Assembly: GCA_001404055.1 (NCBI GenBank)
Contig: CXTY01000016.1
Location: 124,001 to 188,000 of the forward strand
DNA length: 64,000 nt
Direction: 5' to 3'
Source of the DNA: Roseibium album
GTDB taxonomy: Bacteria; Pseudomonadota; Alphaproteobacteria; Rhizobiales; Stappiaceae
Of the stretch, positions 9,647 through 20,676 are shown piece by piece. Positions within the stretch are counted from its first letter, which is position 1. Each line of letters opens with the position of its first letter. The position numbers were made by a program, and so were the translations under genes. The notes under the pieces are model-generated. The model worked only from the letters and a program-made list of their open reading frames with translations. It was not told where the DNA came from and did no database searches.

Positions 9647-10327
9647 ATGGCTGGCTACAAAGACGACATCATCATGGAAATCACACCGCAGGTGCTGCTG
9701 AAGGCATACGCCTGCGGTCTCTTTCCGATGGCCGAATCTGCTGAGGATCCGGGTCTTTTCTGGTTGGAGCCCGAACGACGTGGAATCCTGCCTTTTGAGA
9801 ACTTCCATTTACCGCGCCGCCTACGCAGAACCATTCGAAATGACGTTTTCGAAATTCGGGTCAGCACGGATTTTCAGGCGGTAATCGACGGATGTTGTGA
9901 ACCAATGCCTGGGCGGCAAAAGACCTGGATCAATAGCGAGATACGGCGCCTATACAGCGAATTATTCGAGATGGGTTACTGTCACACAGTAGAAGCCTGG
10001 CATGAAGACGTGCTGGTCGGCGGACTTTACGGTGTCAGTCTGAATGGCGCTTTCTTTGGGGAAAGCATGTTCACCTTTAAGACAGATGCTTCCAAAGTCT
10101 GTCTTGCCCATCTGGTTGCCCGGATGGTCGCCGGCGGATATTCCCTGCTCGACACGCAATTCGTGACCGATCACCTGAGTAAATTCGGAACAATGGAAGT
10201 TCCACAGGCTGATTACAACAAGCAGTTATCAGAAGCATTGAAACTCGAAACAGATTTTTATGCGCTGTCTCCGGAAGTTTGCGGCCAGGAAGTCCTGAAC
10301 GTGCTTGATGGTGCAAAGACAAGCTAA
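9647..10327 (+). CDS. aat: Leucyl/phenylalanyl-tRNA--protein transferase
   Basis: Adds Leu or Phe to proteins with N-terminal Lys or Arg, which marks them for ClpS-ClpAP degradation. It has 226 residues. Characteristic stretches are LLKAYACGLFPMAESAEDPGLFWLEPERRGILPF, here only cited in part, GRQKTWIN, SLNGAFFGESMF and LLDTQFVTDHLSKFG. Start ATG 9647 is preceded by a modest GAG; an in-frame ATG at 9674 is the alternative. Its position after accBC is common in alphaproteobacteria. The ClpS adaptor and ClpA unfoldase of the same N-degron route are encoded at 47.5-50.3 kb of this window. Confidence 0.93.
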   Translation: MAGYKDDIIMEITPQVLLKAYACGLFPMAESAEDPGLFWLEPERRGILPFENFHLPRRLRRTIRNDVFEIRVSTDFQAVIDGCCEPMPGRQKTWINSEIRRLYSELFEMGYCHTVEAWHEDVLVGGLYGVSLNGAFFGESMFTFKTDASKVCLAHLVARMVAGGYSLLDTQFVTDHLSKFGTMEVPQADYNKQLSEALKLETDFYALSPEVCGQEVLNVLDGAKTS

Positions 10328-10398
10328 AAATGCGCCTCGATCACCCCTGACTTGGTCGACACCTAACTGCCTGGCGATCAGTAACTATTTCTGAGAAT

Positions 10399-10424
10399 AA
10401 AAAAAGCCCCGAGAATCGGGGCTT
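10399..10424 (-). terminator. Rho-independent terminator of the NDUFA12-like gene (also faces aat)
   Basis: AAGCCCCGA pairs with TCGGGGCTT around GAA. On the minus strand the stem is followed by seven U (A-run 10399-10405 on the plus strand), so it chiefly ends the minus-strand gene. Confidence 0.9.
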
Positions 10425-10449
10425 AAGATTTTCCAGAGCCAGCTTCCGG

Positions 10450-10836
10450 TTAGTTCCCGGGGCTCCAGGCGTCGTAATCGCCTGTCACTTCCGGCCGCTT
10501 TTCTGGCGTTAGGATAGAGCCGTGAGGGCGGTAAGCCCCAGGCGTACCGGTGTGGTTGGTCTCATGTGGCTTTTGCCAATGCTTGGCGTGATATGTTTCA
10601 TCAGTGGGCGGCGTATCCACCCGGTGATGCATCCAACCGTGCCATCCCGGAGGTATGGAAGAGGCATCTGCGAGGCCATTATAGATGACCCAACGCTTCT
10701 TGCCCGCCCGTTCCTTGTAGTACTTGTTGCCGAACTCGTCATCACCGACAAACTCGCCCTTGCGCCATGTAAAGTAGCGCGTCCCCATTGTCTGGCTATT
10801 CCACCAGGTGAAGATTTCGAGCAGCAGATTTTTCAT
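10450..10836 (-). CDS. NADH:ubiquinone oxidoreductase accessory subunit, NDUFA12 family
   Basis: Homologue of the mitochondrial complex I accessory subunit NDUFA12/B17.2, found across alphaproteobacteria and thought to help complex I assembly. It has 128 residues from ATG 10836 (MKNLLLEIFTWW), with GAGGG just upstream; the longer frame adds 53 residues of unrelated sequence. Family signatures visible: GTRYFTWRKGEFVGDDEFGNKYY, given here only in part as GNKYYKER, RRWVIYNG-like KRWVIYNGLADASSIPPGWHGW and the C-terminal Pro-rich PEVTGDYDAWSPGN. Convergent with aat. Confidence 0.9.
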   Translation of the reverse strand: MKNLLLEIFTWWNSQTMGTRYFTWRKGEFVGDDEFGNKYYKERAGKKRWVIYNGLADASSIPPGWHGWMHHRVDTPPTDETYHAKHWQKPHETNHTGTPGAYRPHGSILTPEKRPEVTGDYDAWSPGN

Positions 10837-11051
10837 GGCCCTCAAAAGGTCCCTTGATTGCAAGACTTTTTGTGCGAAAGATCGAAAATGACCTACCGAA
10901 TTTCGGCGGACTATGGCGGCATTCAAAACATCTGTCCAGTGCAGCACCGCCGCACCGTTAGAGATTTTTTGCCGAAATAAGGGGGCAGATGTCAATCTGC
11001 AGCTGGAACAGGCAGATCTCTTTTTCGCGAAACGCGCGGTATCTATAATTT

Positions 11052-11759
11052 TCAGTGGGTCTTCACATCTCTCACTGCCGCGAATCCGGAATTCCGTTTC
11101 TTCTTGGATACAGCTGGGAGCGTCCTGGTCACGACACTTTTCCCGCGCCCACTCGCAATAAGCCCAGGATCTTTCTTCTTCTCGAATGCTTCCTCGACAG
11201 CCCCTACGATTTTCGCTCTTTTCTCGGTCGCAATCTTGTGATGAAGACGGGCGCCAGCCAGTGACTGCAATTTCTCGGCTTGCTCATCCATGGTCTTGTG
11301 AATGCCAAAGATATTGTAAAAGCCGGAATTCTCGAGAATCATCGGACGATCATCATGCATGATCCAGCTCAAGCGCTTGTGCAATGTTGAGGGTGAAACC
11401 GGTTTGACCAGGACATGATGCGCTCCTGCCCTCAGGGCCTTGTCCACCAATGGCCGCGTTCCATGAGCTGTAACAAAGAGAATCGGAACATAACAAAGCG
11501 GCTCCATGTGACGATGGCGCACCAGACGCAAAAATTGGAATCCGGAGGTGGGTTCCATGCGCCAATCTGTGAGAATCACATTGGGCGGTTCTGCAAGACA
11601 GGCTTCCAGTGCATCGTCTGCCGAATCAAAGACACGCACACGCGCAACTTTGAAGCTAAGGAGAATCGATCGGAGAATCGTTTGCATAGGCTTGCTGTCT
11701 TCAACGACAACAGCGTCGATATCCTCCATTTCAAGCCCAAAGGCAGCGTGATGTTTCAT
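11052..11759 (-). CDS. Lone response regulator (receiver domain plus basic tail)
   Basis: 235 residues. The receiver domain spans about residues 12-137: acidic pair E20 D21, phosphoacceptor D65 in TDWRM, T97 in FVTAHG and K119 in VLVKPVS, all intact. The remaining ~95 residues have no recognisable output domain; they are charged and end in a Lys/Arg-rich tail (SKKKRNSGFAAVRDVKTH). No kinase gene is adjacent, so it may act by protein-protein contact downstream of a distant kinase. Start ATG 11759; an in-frame ATG at codon 11 is possible. Confidence 0.85.
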   Translation of the reverse strand: MKHHAAFGLEMEDIDAVVVEDSKPMQTILRSILLSFKVARVRVFDSADDALEACLAEPPNVILTDWRMEPTSGFQFLRLVRHRHMEPLCYVPILFVTAHGTRPLVDKALRAGAHHVLVKPVSPSTLHKRLSWIMHDDRPMILENSGFYNIFGIHKTMDEQAEKLQSLAGARLHHKIATEKRAKIVGAVEEAFEKKKDPGLIASGRGKSVVTRTLPAVSKKKRNSGFAAVRDVKTH

Positions 11760-12396
11760 GAATTGCGAGCCTTTTCCCTATCCTGCTCGCACTAAACCAG
11801 ACCCGGCTTAAACCCGGTTGAAATCCACTCGCGCCATTTTCTTCAAATTGTCATTAAATGCTGTGTAATTTCATCCACAGGTTCGATCAAAACGGTCTCT
11901 CCTCTGCATAAACCGGAAAGCAAGCACTTATTTTCCTTAGGCTAGGCTCTCCCCACTCCACTCCCCACTATCCACATAGACCCACAATATTTTGGGTCCA
12001 GCTACCATCTCGGCACAATCTGTTGTCATTCCAGCCTTGACCTTAAGAATTCATTTACATTAATTTCCAATCATAGCGATGTGCGTAGTCGGGAGCCTCA
12101 CCAGGCGCTCCGGTCATCCAAAACGATCAGTATCCGCGTACCGCTTCCGGGCTTTGTCACAAGAACGGGAGACGGGTTTTTGTGTGCTGATTTTCAATGA
12201 GCACATCATGACAAACCTGTTGATGAACACTATATATAGTGGATCGTTAACCTACATACGCTACATACAGCCGCAAAGCCTGTAAGATATAGGCAACATT
12301 CGGTGAAAGAGGCTGGCGGAAGCGCCTCATCGAATGAAATGCGGACTTAGTGCCGGTTCTGGGCGAACCGGTTGGGGACACAAGGGGACTTATAGA
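11760..12396. other. Gene-free control region between the response regulator and nrdJ
   Basis: About 640 bases with no supported gene. It holds the NrdR-type box at 12227-12242, a short direct repeat CTACATA-CG-CTACATA near 12253-12268, and the nrdJ leader. I looked for a cobalamin riboswitch, which would suit a B12-dependent enzyme, and found no B12 box. Confidence 0.5.
12227..12242 (+). promoter_or_regulatory. NrdR box upstream of nrdJ
   Basis: ACACTATATATAGTGG closely matches the known NrdR operator pattern (acaCwATATATwGtgt). NrdR is the zinc/nucleotide-sensing repressor of ribonucleotide reductase genes. A TTGATG lies directly in front and could be a -35 element, in which case the box would cover the promoter. 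NrdR boxes usually come in pairs; I see no clear second copy at the usual distance. Confidence 0.72.
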
Positions 12397-15300
12397 ATGC
12401 GGATCGAGCGGCGCTATACTAAGGATGGGCAATCGCCTTATGCCGAGATAGAGTTTCGGACAGCAACAAGTGAAATCCGCAACCCGGACGGATCCATTGT
12501 GTTCCGGCTGGCCGATATTCAGGTCCCGGCTCAATTCTCCCAGGTTGCATCGGACATTCTGGCACAGAAGTATTTTCGAAAAGCTGGCGTCCCCGCGAAG
12601 CTGAAGCCGGTAGAAGAAAACACTGTCCCTTCCTGGCTTTGGCGCAGCGAAGCAGATGAAACAGCCCTCGAATCGCTCCCCGAAGACGAACGCTACGGCT
12701 CGGAAATCGACGGTCGCCAGGTATTCGATCGTCTGGCAGGCACCTGGACCTACTGGGGCTGGAAAGGCGGCTATTTCGAATCGGAAGCTGACGCCCACGC
12801 ATTTTATGACGAACTCCGCTACATGCTGGCGACCCAGAAGGTGGCGCCCAACTCCCCACAGTGGTTCAACACCGGTCTTCATTGGGCGTATGGCATTGAT
12901 GGTCCAAGCCAGGGTCATTTCTATGTCGACTTCCAGACCGGCAAACTAACCAAGTCCAAAACAGCTTACGAGCATCCCCAGCCGCACGCCTGTTTCATCC
13001 AGTCTGTCGGCGACGATCTGGTGAACGAAGGCGGCATCATGGACCTATGGGTTCGTGAAGCACGTCTCTTCAAATACGGTTCGGGAACCGGTTCAAACTT
13101 TTCGCATGTCCGTTCCCAGGGAGAAAAACTCTCCGGCGGCGGCAAGTCCTCCGGCCTGATGAGTTTCCTGAAGATTGGTGACCGTGCGGCCGGGGCCATC
13201 AAATCCGGGGGCACCACGCGTCGTGCTGCCAAAATGGTCGTGGTCGATGTCGATCACCCGGACATCGAGGAATACATAAACTGGAAGGTCAAGGAAGAGC
13301 AGAAAGTCGCCGCGCTGGTCACCGGTTCCAAGATCTGCCAGAAGCACCTGACTGCAATCATGCGCGCCTGCGTCAACTGCGAAGCTGACAATGGCGACTG
13401 CTTTGATCCTGCCAAGAACCCGGCCTTGAAGCGCGAAATTCGCGCCGCGAAAAAAATGATGGTGCCGGAGAACTACGTCCAGCGCGTTATCCAGTTTGCC
13501 AAACAGGGCTTCACCAAGGTCGAATTCCCGACATTCGATACGGATTGGGATTCAGAAGCCTATCTGACCGTTGCCGGGCAGAATTCCAATAATTCCGTTC
13601 GTGTTACCGATGGCTTCCTGAACGCTGTTGTCGACGACAGCACCTGGGACCTGACAGCCCGCCGTACTGGCGACACACTCAAGACAGTCAAGGCCAAGGA
13701 ACTGTGGGAACAGATCGGTTACGCAGCCTGGGCATCGGCTGATCCCGGACTGCAGTACCATTCCACCATCAATGATTGGCACACTTGCCTTGCCGACGGC
13801 GAGATCCGCGCCTCCAATCCTTGCTCTGAATACATGTTCCTGGACGACACGGCCTGTAACCTGGCGTCCCTGAACCTGATGCAGTTCCGGAAAGAGGATC
13901 GCTCATTCGATATCGACAATTATGAACATGCTGTCCGTCTCTGGACCATAGTTCTTGAAATCTCGGTGTTGATGGCGCAGTTCCCATCCAAGGAAATTGC
14001 AGAACTCTCCTACAAGTTCAGAACACTCGGTCTTGGCTACGCCAATATTGGCGGGCTGCTGATGACCTCCGGCATTTCGTATGACTCTACAGAAGGCCGC
14101 GCCCTGTGTGGCGCCCTGACCGCCGTCATGACCGGTGTTTCCTATGCAACTTCAGCGGAAATGGCTGGCGAACTCGGGTCCTTCCCGGGTTACAAGAAAA
14201 ACGCCAAGCACATGCTGAAAGTCATCCGCAACCACCGCCGCGCAGCTTATGGCGAGACGGAAGGTTACGAAGGCCTAAAAACCAACCCCGTCGCGCTGGA
14301 CCATGCCTCGTGCCCGGATCAGGTGATCGTTGAGCGGGCGCAGAAAGCCTGGGACCGTGCACTGGAGCTCGGGCAGAAGAACGGTTTCCGCAACGCGCAA
14401 TCTACGGTGATCGCGCCAACCGGCACCATCGGTCTGGTAATGGACTGCGACACGACAGGAATTGAACCGGATTTCGCTCTGGTAAAATTCAAGAAACTTG
14501 CCGGTGGCGGTTACTTCAAGATCATCAACCGTGCCGTACCCGAAGCGTTGCGTGTGATCGGATATTCGGAAAGCGAAATTGGCGAGATCGAAGCTTATGC
14601 GGTTGGCCACGGATCCATTGATCAGGCACCGGCGATCAATCCCGCTACGCTCACGTCCAAAGGGTTCACCGAGGAAAGCCTGGGCAAACTGAAAGACGGC
14701 ATGAAGTCGGCCTTCGACGTCAAGTTCGTGTTCAACCGCTGGACCCTCGGCGACGCGCAGATGAAAGCGCTCGGCGTCTCTGAAGAGCAGCTTGAAGGTG
14801 CGGATTTTGATCTGTTGTCTTTCCTTGGCTTCTCCAAAGCCGATATCGAAGCGGCCAACACGCATGTTTGTGGCGCAATGACGTTGGAAGGTGCTCCTTT
14901 CCTGAAGGAAGAGCATTACCCAATTTTTGACTGCGCGAACCCATGCGGCCGTATCGGCAAACGGTTCCTTTCGGTTGAAAGCCACATTCGGATGATGGCT
15001 GCTGCCCAGCCGTTCATCTCCGGTGCGATCTCCAAGACGATCAACATGCCGAACGATGCAACTGTTGATGACTGCATGGAAGCTTACATGCTGTCATGGA
15101 AACTCGCACTCAAGGCCAATGCGCTCTACCGCGATGGCTCAAAACTGTCTCAACCGCTTAATGCTCAGCTTCTCGCGGACGATGAAGACGAGCAGGAAGA
15201 TGCGATTGAAGATATCGCAGCCAAACCACAGACGGCACGTGCTGAAGTGGTAGCCGAACGCATCGTCGAACGCATCGTGGAACGCGTCGTTCGCGAACAG

Positions 15301-16077
15301 GAAAAACTCCCGACACGCCGCAAGGGCTACACCCAGAAGGCAAAAATCGGTGGTCACACTGTGTTCCTGCGGACCGGCGAATATGATGATGGCCGTCTCG
15401 GCGAAATCTTCCTTGATATGAACAAGGAAGGCTCGGCATTGCGCGCCTTCATCAACAACTTCGCCATCTCGGTTTCTCTTGGTCTGCAATATGGCGTGCC
15501 GCTCGAAGAATATGTCGACGCATTCACCTTCACCAAGTTCGAGCCGGCCGGCATGGTTCAAGGCAACGACGCAATCAAGAATGCGACTTCCATTCTCGAT
15601 TATGTGTTCCGCGAGCTTGCGGTCTCCTATCTCGGCCGCGATGACCTTGCACATGTACCACCGGAAATCTTCGGCACCTCGGGAGCGAGCAAGGATACAA
15701 AAGAGGGCCGTGGCCAGAGTGGACAGGTTGTCTCCCATGGCCTCGTGCGTGGTCAGACTGAACGCTTCCGCCTCGTCCATGGCGCTGACCCTTCCGGCGA
15801 AGCAACAGAAGCAATCACGGTTCAGACTGCGAGCACTCCCGCGGCCCAGGTATCAGCTGTAGCGACAGCCTTTGCACGCGGTTCGGAAGCAGCTGCTGCC
15901 GTGGAGGTCACAACGGCCCCTGCCCCGCAGGTCACCACAGCAGCCCAGCAAATCGCCCAGGCCCGCATCAAGGGCTACGAAGGCGAAAACTGCGCTGAAT
16001 GCGGCAACTTCACCATGGTCCGCAACGGTACCTGCCTGAAGTGCGACACCTGCGGAAGCACAAGCGGCTGCAGCTAA
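12397..16077 (+). CDS. nrdJ: Adenosylcobalamin-dependent (class II) ribonucleoside-diphosphate reductase
   Basis: Makes deoxyribonucleotides using adenosylcobalamin to generate the radical. It has 1,226 residues, the size of the long alphaproteobacterial NrdJ. Start ATG 12397 follows AAGGGGA at 8 bases; the frame is open 21 codons further up without family resemblance. Visible: [11 protein letters not shown], the catalytic-core Cys in [17 protein letters not shown], the NPCSEY motif ([10 protein letters not shown]) and [19 protein letters not shown]. The last domain has a CxxC pair arrangement ([22 protein letters not shown], quoted in part: [13 protein letters not shown]) and ends GCS, fitting the mobile thiols re-reduced by thioredoxin. 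An Ala-rich linker precedes this tail. The B12 dependence means DNA precursor synthesis here relies on cobalamin supply. Confidence 0.96.
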   Translation: MRIERRYTKDGQSPYAEIEFRTATSEIRNPDGSIVFRLADIQVPAQFSQVASDILAQKYFRKAGVPAKLKPVEENTVPSWLWRSEADETALESLPEDERYGSEIDGRQVFDRLAGTWTYWGWKGGYFESEADAHAFYDELRYMLATQKVAPNSPQWFNTGLHWAYGIDGPSQGHFYVDFQTGKLTKSKTAYEHPQPHACFIQSVGDDLVNEGGIMDLWVREARLFKYGSGTGSNFSHVRSQGEKLSGGGKSSGLMSFLKIGDRAAGAIKSGGTTRRAAKMVVVDVDHPDIEEYINWKVKEEQKVAALVTGSKICQKHLTAIMRACVNCEADNGDCFDPAKNPALKREIRAAKKMMVPENYVQRVIQFAKQGFTKVEFPTFDTDWDSEAYLTVAGQNSNNSVRVTDGFLNAVVDDSTWDLTARRTGDTLKTVKAKELWEQIGYAAWASADPGLQYHSTINDWHTCLADGEIRASNPCSEYMFLDDTACNLASLNLMQFRKEDRSFDIDNYEHAVRLWTIVLEISVLMAQFPSKEIAELSYKFRTLGLGYANIGGLLMTSGISYDSTEGRALCGALTAVMTGVSYATSAEMAGELGSFPGYKKNAKHMLKVIRNHRRAAYGETEGYEGLKTNPVALDHASCPDQVIVERAQKAWDRALELGQKNGFRNAQSTVIAPTGTIGLVMDCDTTGIEPDFALVKFKKLAGGGYFKIINRAVPEALRVIGYSESEIGEIEAYAVGHGSIDQAPAINPATLTSKGFTEESLGKLKDGMKSAFDVKFVFNRWTLGDAQMKALGVSEEQLEGADFDLLSFLGFSKADIEAANTHVCGAMTLEGAPFLKEEHYPIFDCANPCGRIGKRFLSVESHIRMMAAAQPFISGAISKTINMPNDATVDDCMEAYMLSWKLALKANALYRDGSKLSQPLNAQLLADDEDEQEDAIEDIAAKPQTARAEVVAERIVERIVERVVREQEKLPTRRKGYTQKAKIGGHTVFLRTGEYDDGRLGEIFLDMNKEGSALRAFINNFAISVSLGLQYGVPLEEYVDAFTFTKFEPAGMVQGNDAIKNATSILDYVFRELAVSYLGRDDLAHVPPEIFGTSGASKDTKEGRGQSGQVVSHGLVRGQTERFRLVHGADPSGEATEAITVQTASTPAAQVSAVATAFARGSEAAAAVEVTTAPAPQVTTAAQQIAQARIKGYEGENCAECGNFTMVRNGTCLKCDTCGSTSGCS

Positions 16078-16157
16078 GCGAACGCCCTGAGTTTAGCCGG
16101 GAGTTCGCCTAGGCTGGCCCAAACTGGCCACAGCGCGGCTCTCGGCGCCCAATAAGG

Positions 16158-16188
16158 AACCCGCCCTTCGGAAACGATCGGGCGGGTT
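16158..16188 (+). terminator. nrdJ terminator with TCG-GAAA-CGA cap
   Basis: AACCCGCCC (16158-16166) pairs with GGGCGGGTT (16180-16188). The loop contains TCGGAAACGA, able to form a second short stem closed by a GNRA-type GAAA loop. Only a short T-stretch follows. The same 11-base cap recurs in the terminator at 22262-22295. Confidence 0.7.
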
Positions 16189-16489
16189 CATTCGTCGCAA
16201 CGCCATCTATAACCGGCTTGGGCAGGAAGTGTGAATTCGCTGCACATTCAACGAATGACCGGATTGGGGCCGATACTGTTGAACAAGTCTTTGTTGCGAA
16301 GCGGGAAGTTCCTTGTTTCACTCAGGTAAGAGGAAATTGTGGGTGACCCAGCCCCCTGATCCGGACCGTTCAAGCGCAGGATCCGTTCACGTTGTGCTCT
16401 GTTACCCAACCCTCTGCCGGTGCGGGATAGAATTCTCCGCCTTTTGTCAGCTCGACGGGCGAACAACCACCTGGGAAGTGCGACTGGAT

Positions 16490-18211
16490 CTATCGGGTCC
16501 CGAACGTCTCTCGCTCAACCGGACACGTGTCCTGCTGTACTTGGCCCCGCCCGGCCTTCTTCGCCCGGTAGCAGGCAGCATCCGCCCTGGCTAGCGCATC
16601 CGCCGGTGTGTCGCCGGTACCAAGCTGCGTCAGCCCGACGCTTGCACCGACCTTGATTGCAGATCCTTCTACGTCAAGAGACGCGACGCCGTCCACGATC
16701 GCCTTGCTAATGCTGCTGGCAGGTCTTGTTGGTGTGTCTGGGACAAGCACCACAAATTCGTCTCCGCCGCAGCGCGCGCAGCAGGCACCGCTGGGGGCAA
16801 CATCTCGTATCAAACCCGCGATCCTGCAGAGCAACCGGTCTCCGGCAGCATGTCCCAAGGTGTCGTTTACAGGTTTGAAGCGGTCGAGGTCGATGAAGAG
16901 AAGATAATGCGGTGCTGCGGACTGAATGGCCTCTTCGAGAACCCTCTCCAGTTTGGTGCGGTTGGCCAGCCCCGTCAGACTGTCATGGTTTGCTGCATGA
17001 GCCAGTTGCCGCTGTAGCTTCCGGCTGTCGGCGACATCATGAAGCACGACCACCGCGCCCATGCGCCCGCGTTCAGGAATGTCAATAGCCGATACGGAAC
17101 AGCGCACTTCGCGGCGTTCTCCTGTGCGGGACCACAGGACGGCATCGTTGCCAGCGACCTGTTGCGTACCTTGTGCGAGACAGGCTTCGACAAGCGTCTT
17201 GATGAGGGGCATCTTTGGAGCTTGCAGATCAAGAATTTCCGCGGCTGGTCGCCCGAGCGCGTCGGCCGATACCCACCCGGTCCACTGCTGCGCAGCATCG
17301 TTCAGGTAGGTGACGAGACCCTCTGCATCGACGGTCACCGTCGCATCAGAAATAGCACCCAGTGTAATGCGCCAGCGTTCCTCTTCAGCGGCGAGCTGCG
17401 CTTCCACGTTTTTCAAGCGGGTGATGTCGGTATCGGTTCCGATTGTCCGGGTGACATTGCCATCGGCGTCCCACTCGATCGGTTGTCCGCGGCTGAGTAT
17501 CCAGACATAATGACCGTCTCGATGTCGCTCGCGATACTCGATCGTGTCAAAGCCGTTCTCACCACGGTTCTGCTTGTTGATCACCTGCCGAATGCGGTCG
17601 TGGTCGTCTTGGTGCAACCGTGACAGCCAGGCTTCTTGGCAGTCGTCGACCGGTTCATCCGGTCCTAGCCCGCGCAGCTCTCTCCACATCGGTGAATAGA
17701 ACATTTCATCGCTTGTGCCGTCGTGATCCCAGACACCCTGCCGCGCCGCATTTAGGGCAAACGACCAGCGGCTTTCGCTGCGCTGAAGCGCAGATTCAGC
17801 CCGCTTCAGCTCATCGATTTCGATGAACTGAACAACGAGCTGGGCTGCACGCTGCTCCTCGTCAGGCCTCAGCACCGAAACTGCAAGTGAAATCCATACT
17901 TTTCGACCGCTCCGGTTGTAACACAGGTGCTCACCTCTATAGGAATCCAGTGCTCCACTTTTGAGATCAGAAAGGACGCGACTCAGGCCGTTTTCCTCCG
18001 ATGCCAGAATGTCGTCCAGACGAGAGACCACGCTTGATCCGTTCGAAAACTGGAAAATTTTATTCGCTGCAGCGTTGGCAAAAAGAAGCTGGCCATCCAG
18101 AGTCGTGATCACCATGCAGATCGCCGCCCCGTCCAGAATCTTACGCAAGTATGCGCTGTCGTTGCCGCATGGAAACGAATCTGTAAGTTCCAGATTGACT
18201 GACTTCTTCAT
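16490..18211 (-). CDS. Diguanylate cyclase with three PAS domains
   Basis: Predicted cytoplasmic sensor enzyme making cyclic di-GMP; 573 residues, no membrane segment. Three PAS modules are visible: about 20-130 (ITTLDGQLLFANAAANKIFQ), 145-265 (a PAS-PAC with YRERHRDGHYVWILSRGQPI) and 285-400 (VDAEGLVTYLNDAAQQWTGW). The GGDEF domain occupies about 405-565 with DSLTGLANR and an intact GGDEF at 482-486. The RxxD inhibitory site expected five residues before GGDEF is missing (ACCARCGGDEF), so product inhibition at that site is unlikely. No EAL domain is attached. The signal sensed is not evident. It converges on nrdJ. Confidence 0.9.
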   Translation of the reverse strand: MKKSVNLELTDSFPCGNDSAYLRKILDGAAICMVITTLDGQLLFANAAANKIFQFSNGSSVVSRLDDILASEENGLSRVLSDLKSGALDSYRGEHLCYNRSGRKVWISLAVSVLRPDEEQRAAQLVVQFIEIDELKRAESALQRSESRWSFALNAARQGVWDHDGTSDEMFYSPMWRELRGLGPDEPVDDCQEAWLSRLHQDDHDRIRQVINKQNRGENGFDTIEYRERHRDGHYVWILSRGQPIEWDADGNVTRTIGTDTDITRLKNVEAQLAAEEERWRITLGAISDATVTVDAEGLVTYLNDAAQQWTGWVSADALGRPAAEILDLQAPKMPLIKTLVEACLAQGTQQVAGNDAVLWSRTGERREVRCSVSAIDIPERGRMGAVVVLHDVADSRKLQRQLAHAANHDSLTGLANRTKLERVLEEAIQSAAPHYLLFIDLDRFKPVNDTLGHAAGDRLLCRIAGLIRDVAPSGACCARCGGDEFVVLVPDTPTRPASSISKAIVDGVASLDVEGSAIKVGASVGLTQLGTGDTPADALARADAACYRAKKAGRGQVQQDTCPVERETFGTR

Positions 18212-19157
18212 GAGAAAATCATCTCACGAGGACGTTAACAATTTTAGGAAAGACCGATCGAGGTTATGGAACCGACCAGCGGAGCTTCGGCAAACTCGGG
18301 ACACATCAAAACGACGGTCACCAGCTTTTGGATTGCGAGAATAACCATTACGAGCAGCAGTTTCCGGGATTGCACCATGAAGCCGCGAGCGTCCTTTCTG
18401 AAGGCGCAATGTGGACATTCGCCACGATGAGCACCGATGCCGGCTCCGGGCCGGAGACAACAACACACCAGCTGCACATGAATGTCCGCTTTCCTACCAG
18501 CTGTAGCCAAACCCGACCGTCTACCCCAGGTTCCGTGCCGGGAAGAGAAAATCCGCGCTCGCTATGAGCGCGGTGGTCTCTTCATCCGAAAAGCGGTCGT
18601 TAAAGCCGACCGTGGAATGGTATTCGACAATTTCAAACTGAACTGCCTGCCAAAACAGTGTCTCGTTTTCAGCAAGGAGCACTTCGTTTCCGCTTTACCC
18701 TATTTGCCGGACTGGATCGGGAATACTTACGCTCAGGATCTGGGACCAGGACCAATTAAGTAGCTTGCGTTATTTCGCGATTTGGTACGCCAATTATCAT
18801 TTTTTGCAGAACACAATCATTCGCCATTAAGTGCAAGGATACAGACAAAAACCCATCCTCCGGGTTAAGGCAGCCAAGAAGATCCAGCTGATGTACTCAC
18901 CAAAAAGCGGCTCTTCCTTTCATGAGCGCTGCTTCAAATTGAAAACACGATGCAATCCAGTTTCATGGCGAACAAAAGTCGTCCGATCGTCGTCATAGTG
19001 CGATTGACCGCTACAGACCGATGTGGCTGTCGTTAATCAAGCTTAAATTGAGGTGTTGATCTGGTTTCAATTCGCTGTAAATACGGCCTCTAAAATCACC
19101 CATGATCAGCCACATTGGTTGGCTATTCAATTTGCAAGACGCCTTGGAGCACTCCAT
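18212..19157. other. Long stretch without a recognisable gene
   Basis: About 950 bases. Two overlapping frames on opposite strands were considered: a minus frame at 18244-18510 with a Cys-rich start and a hydrophobic stretch, and a plus frame at 18482-18763. Neither has a clear ribosome-binding site plus a recognisable fold, so neither is called. The region looks like decayed sequence beside the truncated genes that follow. Confidence 0.4.
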
Positions 19158-20075
19158 TTGACCATTACCCATCTTGTCACCCACTCTGGTGGCTTCCATG
19201 CAGATGAATTGCTGTCCTCTGTTGTGCTCACACGGCTCTTTCCTCAGGCCAGGCTGAAACGCACACGCGAACGGCAATGGCTCATGCCTGCGGCTGACAA
19301 GATCATCTTCGATGTCGGAGGCAATTATGATGCCGAAGCACAGATTTTCGACCACCATCAGAGGCCCGGGCCGCTGCGTGAAGATGGTCAACCGTTCAGC
19401 TCTTTTGGGTTGATCTGGGCACACTATGGACGGAAATATCTGGCGCAGATGGACGTGCCGACGCATGACATCGAAGCCATCCACACAGCTTTTGACACGA
19501 AGTTCGTGCTCCCTATCGATCTCCTGGACAACGGCGCGATCGAGCCGTCTATTGCGGGGCCACTGTCGAATTTGACTTTGCCGGCCCTTATAGGAAGCTT
19601 GAAACCGGTCTTTGACGACACCTCGCCAACGGCTGATGATGACGCTTTTTTTGCCGCCCTCCCCATTGCCCGTAGTTTTGTTGAAGCCTTTGTCCGCAAC
19701 CTCGCCGCAAAGGCGCGTTCGCAGAGCATCGTGTTGGACGCTATCGCCAAGGCAGGCACATCGCCCATCCTGGAGTTGCCCATGGGCATGCCGTACCGCT
19801 CTGCACTCGACACGGCGGAGGCCGATCACATTGTGTTCGTGGTCAATCCGCGTGGAGATGACTGGACGCTCAATGGTATCAAACTGTCGAGTGACACTTT
19901 TGATCAACGCGCTGACCTGCCCGCCGCATGGGCGGGTCTGACAGACACGGCACTGGAGGACGCGAGCGGTGTCAAAGGCGCCAAGTTTTGCCACAACGCC
20001 CGTTTTATCGCCGTTGCCAATTCACGCGAGGCGATCTTGAAAATGGCAGAACGTGCGGTGAAAGACATTCAATAG
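19158..20075 (+). CDS. MYG1/UPF0160-family protein (DHH-like phosphoesterase fold)
   Basis: 305 residues from a TTG start at 19158: GGAG lies 8 bases before it, and family homology (TITHLVTHSGGFHADELLSS) begins at once, whereas the 35 residues of open frame upstream are unlike the family. Motifs: HSGGFHADE, the metal-site-like IIFDVGG and IFDHHQRP (Asp-His-His), FSSFGLIW and CHNARFIA near the end. MYG1 proteins are 3'-5' RNA exonucleases in eukaryotes; the bacterial members are less studied, and the role here is inferred. A TTG start would favour low expression. Confidence 0.82.
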   Translation: MTITHLVTHSGGFHADELLSSVVLTRLFPQARLKRTRERQWLMPAADKIIFDVGGNYDAEAQIFDHHQRPGPLREDGQPFSSFGLIWAHYGRKYLAQMDVPTHDIEAIHTAFDTKFVLPIDLLDNGAIEPSIAGPLSNLTLPALIGSLKPVFDDTSPTADDDAFFAALPIARSFVEAFVRNLAAKARSQSIVLDAIAKAGTSPILELPMGMPYRSALDTAEADHIVFVVNPRGDDWTLNGIKLSSDTFDQRADLPAAWAGLTDTALEDASGVKGAKFCHNARFIAVANSREAILKMAERAVKDIQ

Positions 20076-20676
20076 GAGCTATTTCTGTCGTAGCCAAGAA
20101 TGACCACCCATCTGCCCAACGCAGAAGCGGTCATTGGCTGCGACACAGAATTCCACCTGTGGTTCGTGCGCGCCATAATCGCCCACCACCACCGGGTGGC
20201 GATAGCATTTTCCGGCCCAATTTCCGCATCAAAGACCTATTCGTTCAGCGCCTGCTTTGTGTCTTGTGCGCTTCAAGCGCCGGATCTCCATTTTTGCCAA
20301 AAAGCTGTGGTTCGTTGAGGCACGAACAATGGATCATGACCGGCTGAGAACCTGCGTTCGTTTTCTGCGCCAACCTGAACGCAATTTCCGAGCAATTGTC
20401 GACGTCTTTGATGGAGAATTTGGTCATCGTGCTCAGAGTTTGAGATGCCGAAATCAGCAATCGAATTCGATAACCGGGTCAACTGGACGCCCGGTGAAGC
20501 ACGTGTCAAGATCAGTCAAGCAGCACATATTCCTAAGATTTTCTCGCGCATGTAGCGTCGAAAGAGCTGGAAGTTGACTGATGAACAATGTGTGCAGACC
20601 CTCAAGAACGCGTTCTTTTCCAGTCGCTCAGGACAATGGCCCCTTTGCGCGGGTCCACTGCCTGGCCGTACGCCGA
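20076..20676. other. Gene-free stretch after the MYG1-like gene
   Basis: About 600 bases with only short, mutually overlapping frames and no recognisable protein, RNA or repeat. No clear terminator for the upstream gene is seen. Confidence 0.4.

Noticed and set aside
12061..12330. Possible cobalamin riboswitch upstream of nrdJ
   Set aside because: The B12 box and the expected flanking stems are not present; the GGGAG stretch near 12090 is not enough.
18244..18510. Minus-strand frame with Cys-rich start and one hydrophobic stretch
   Set aside because: No clear start with ribosome-binding site, overlaps a plus-strand frame, and no family resemblance.
18482..18763. Plus-strand frame vaguely like a PilZ domain (ERGGLFIRKAVVKADRG)
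   Set aside because: Lacks the RxxxR and DxSxxG motifs of PilZ and has no ribosome-binding site.
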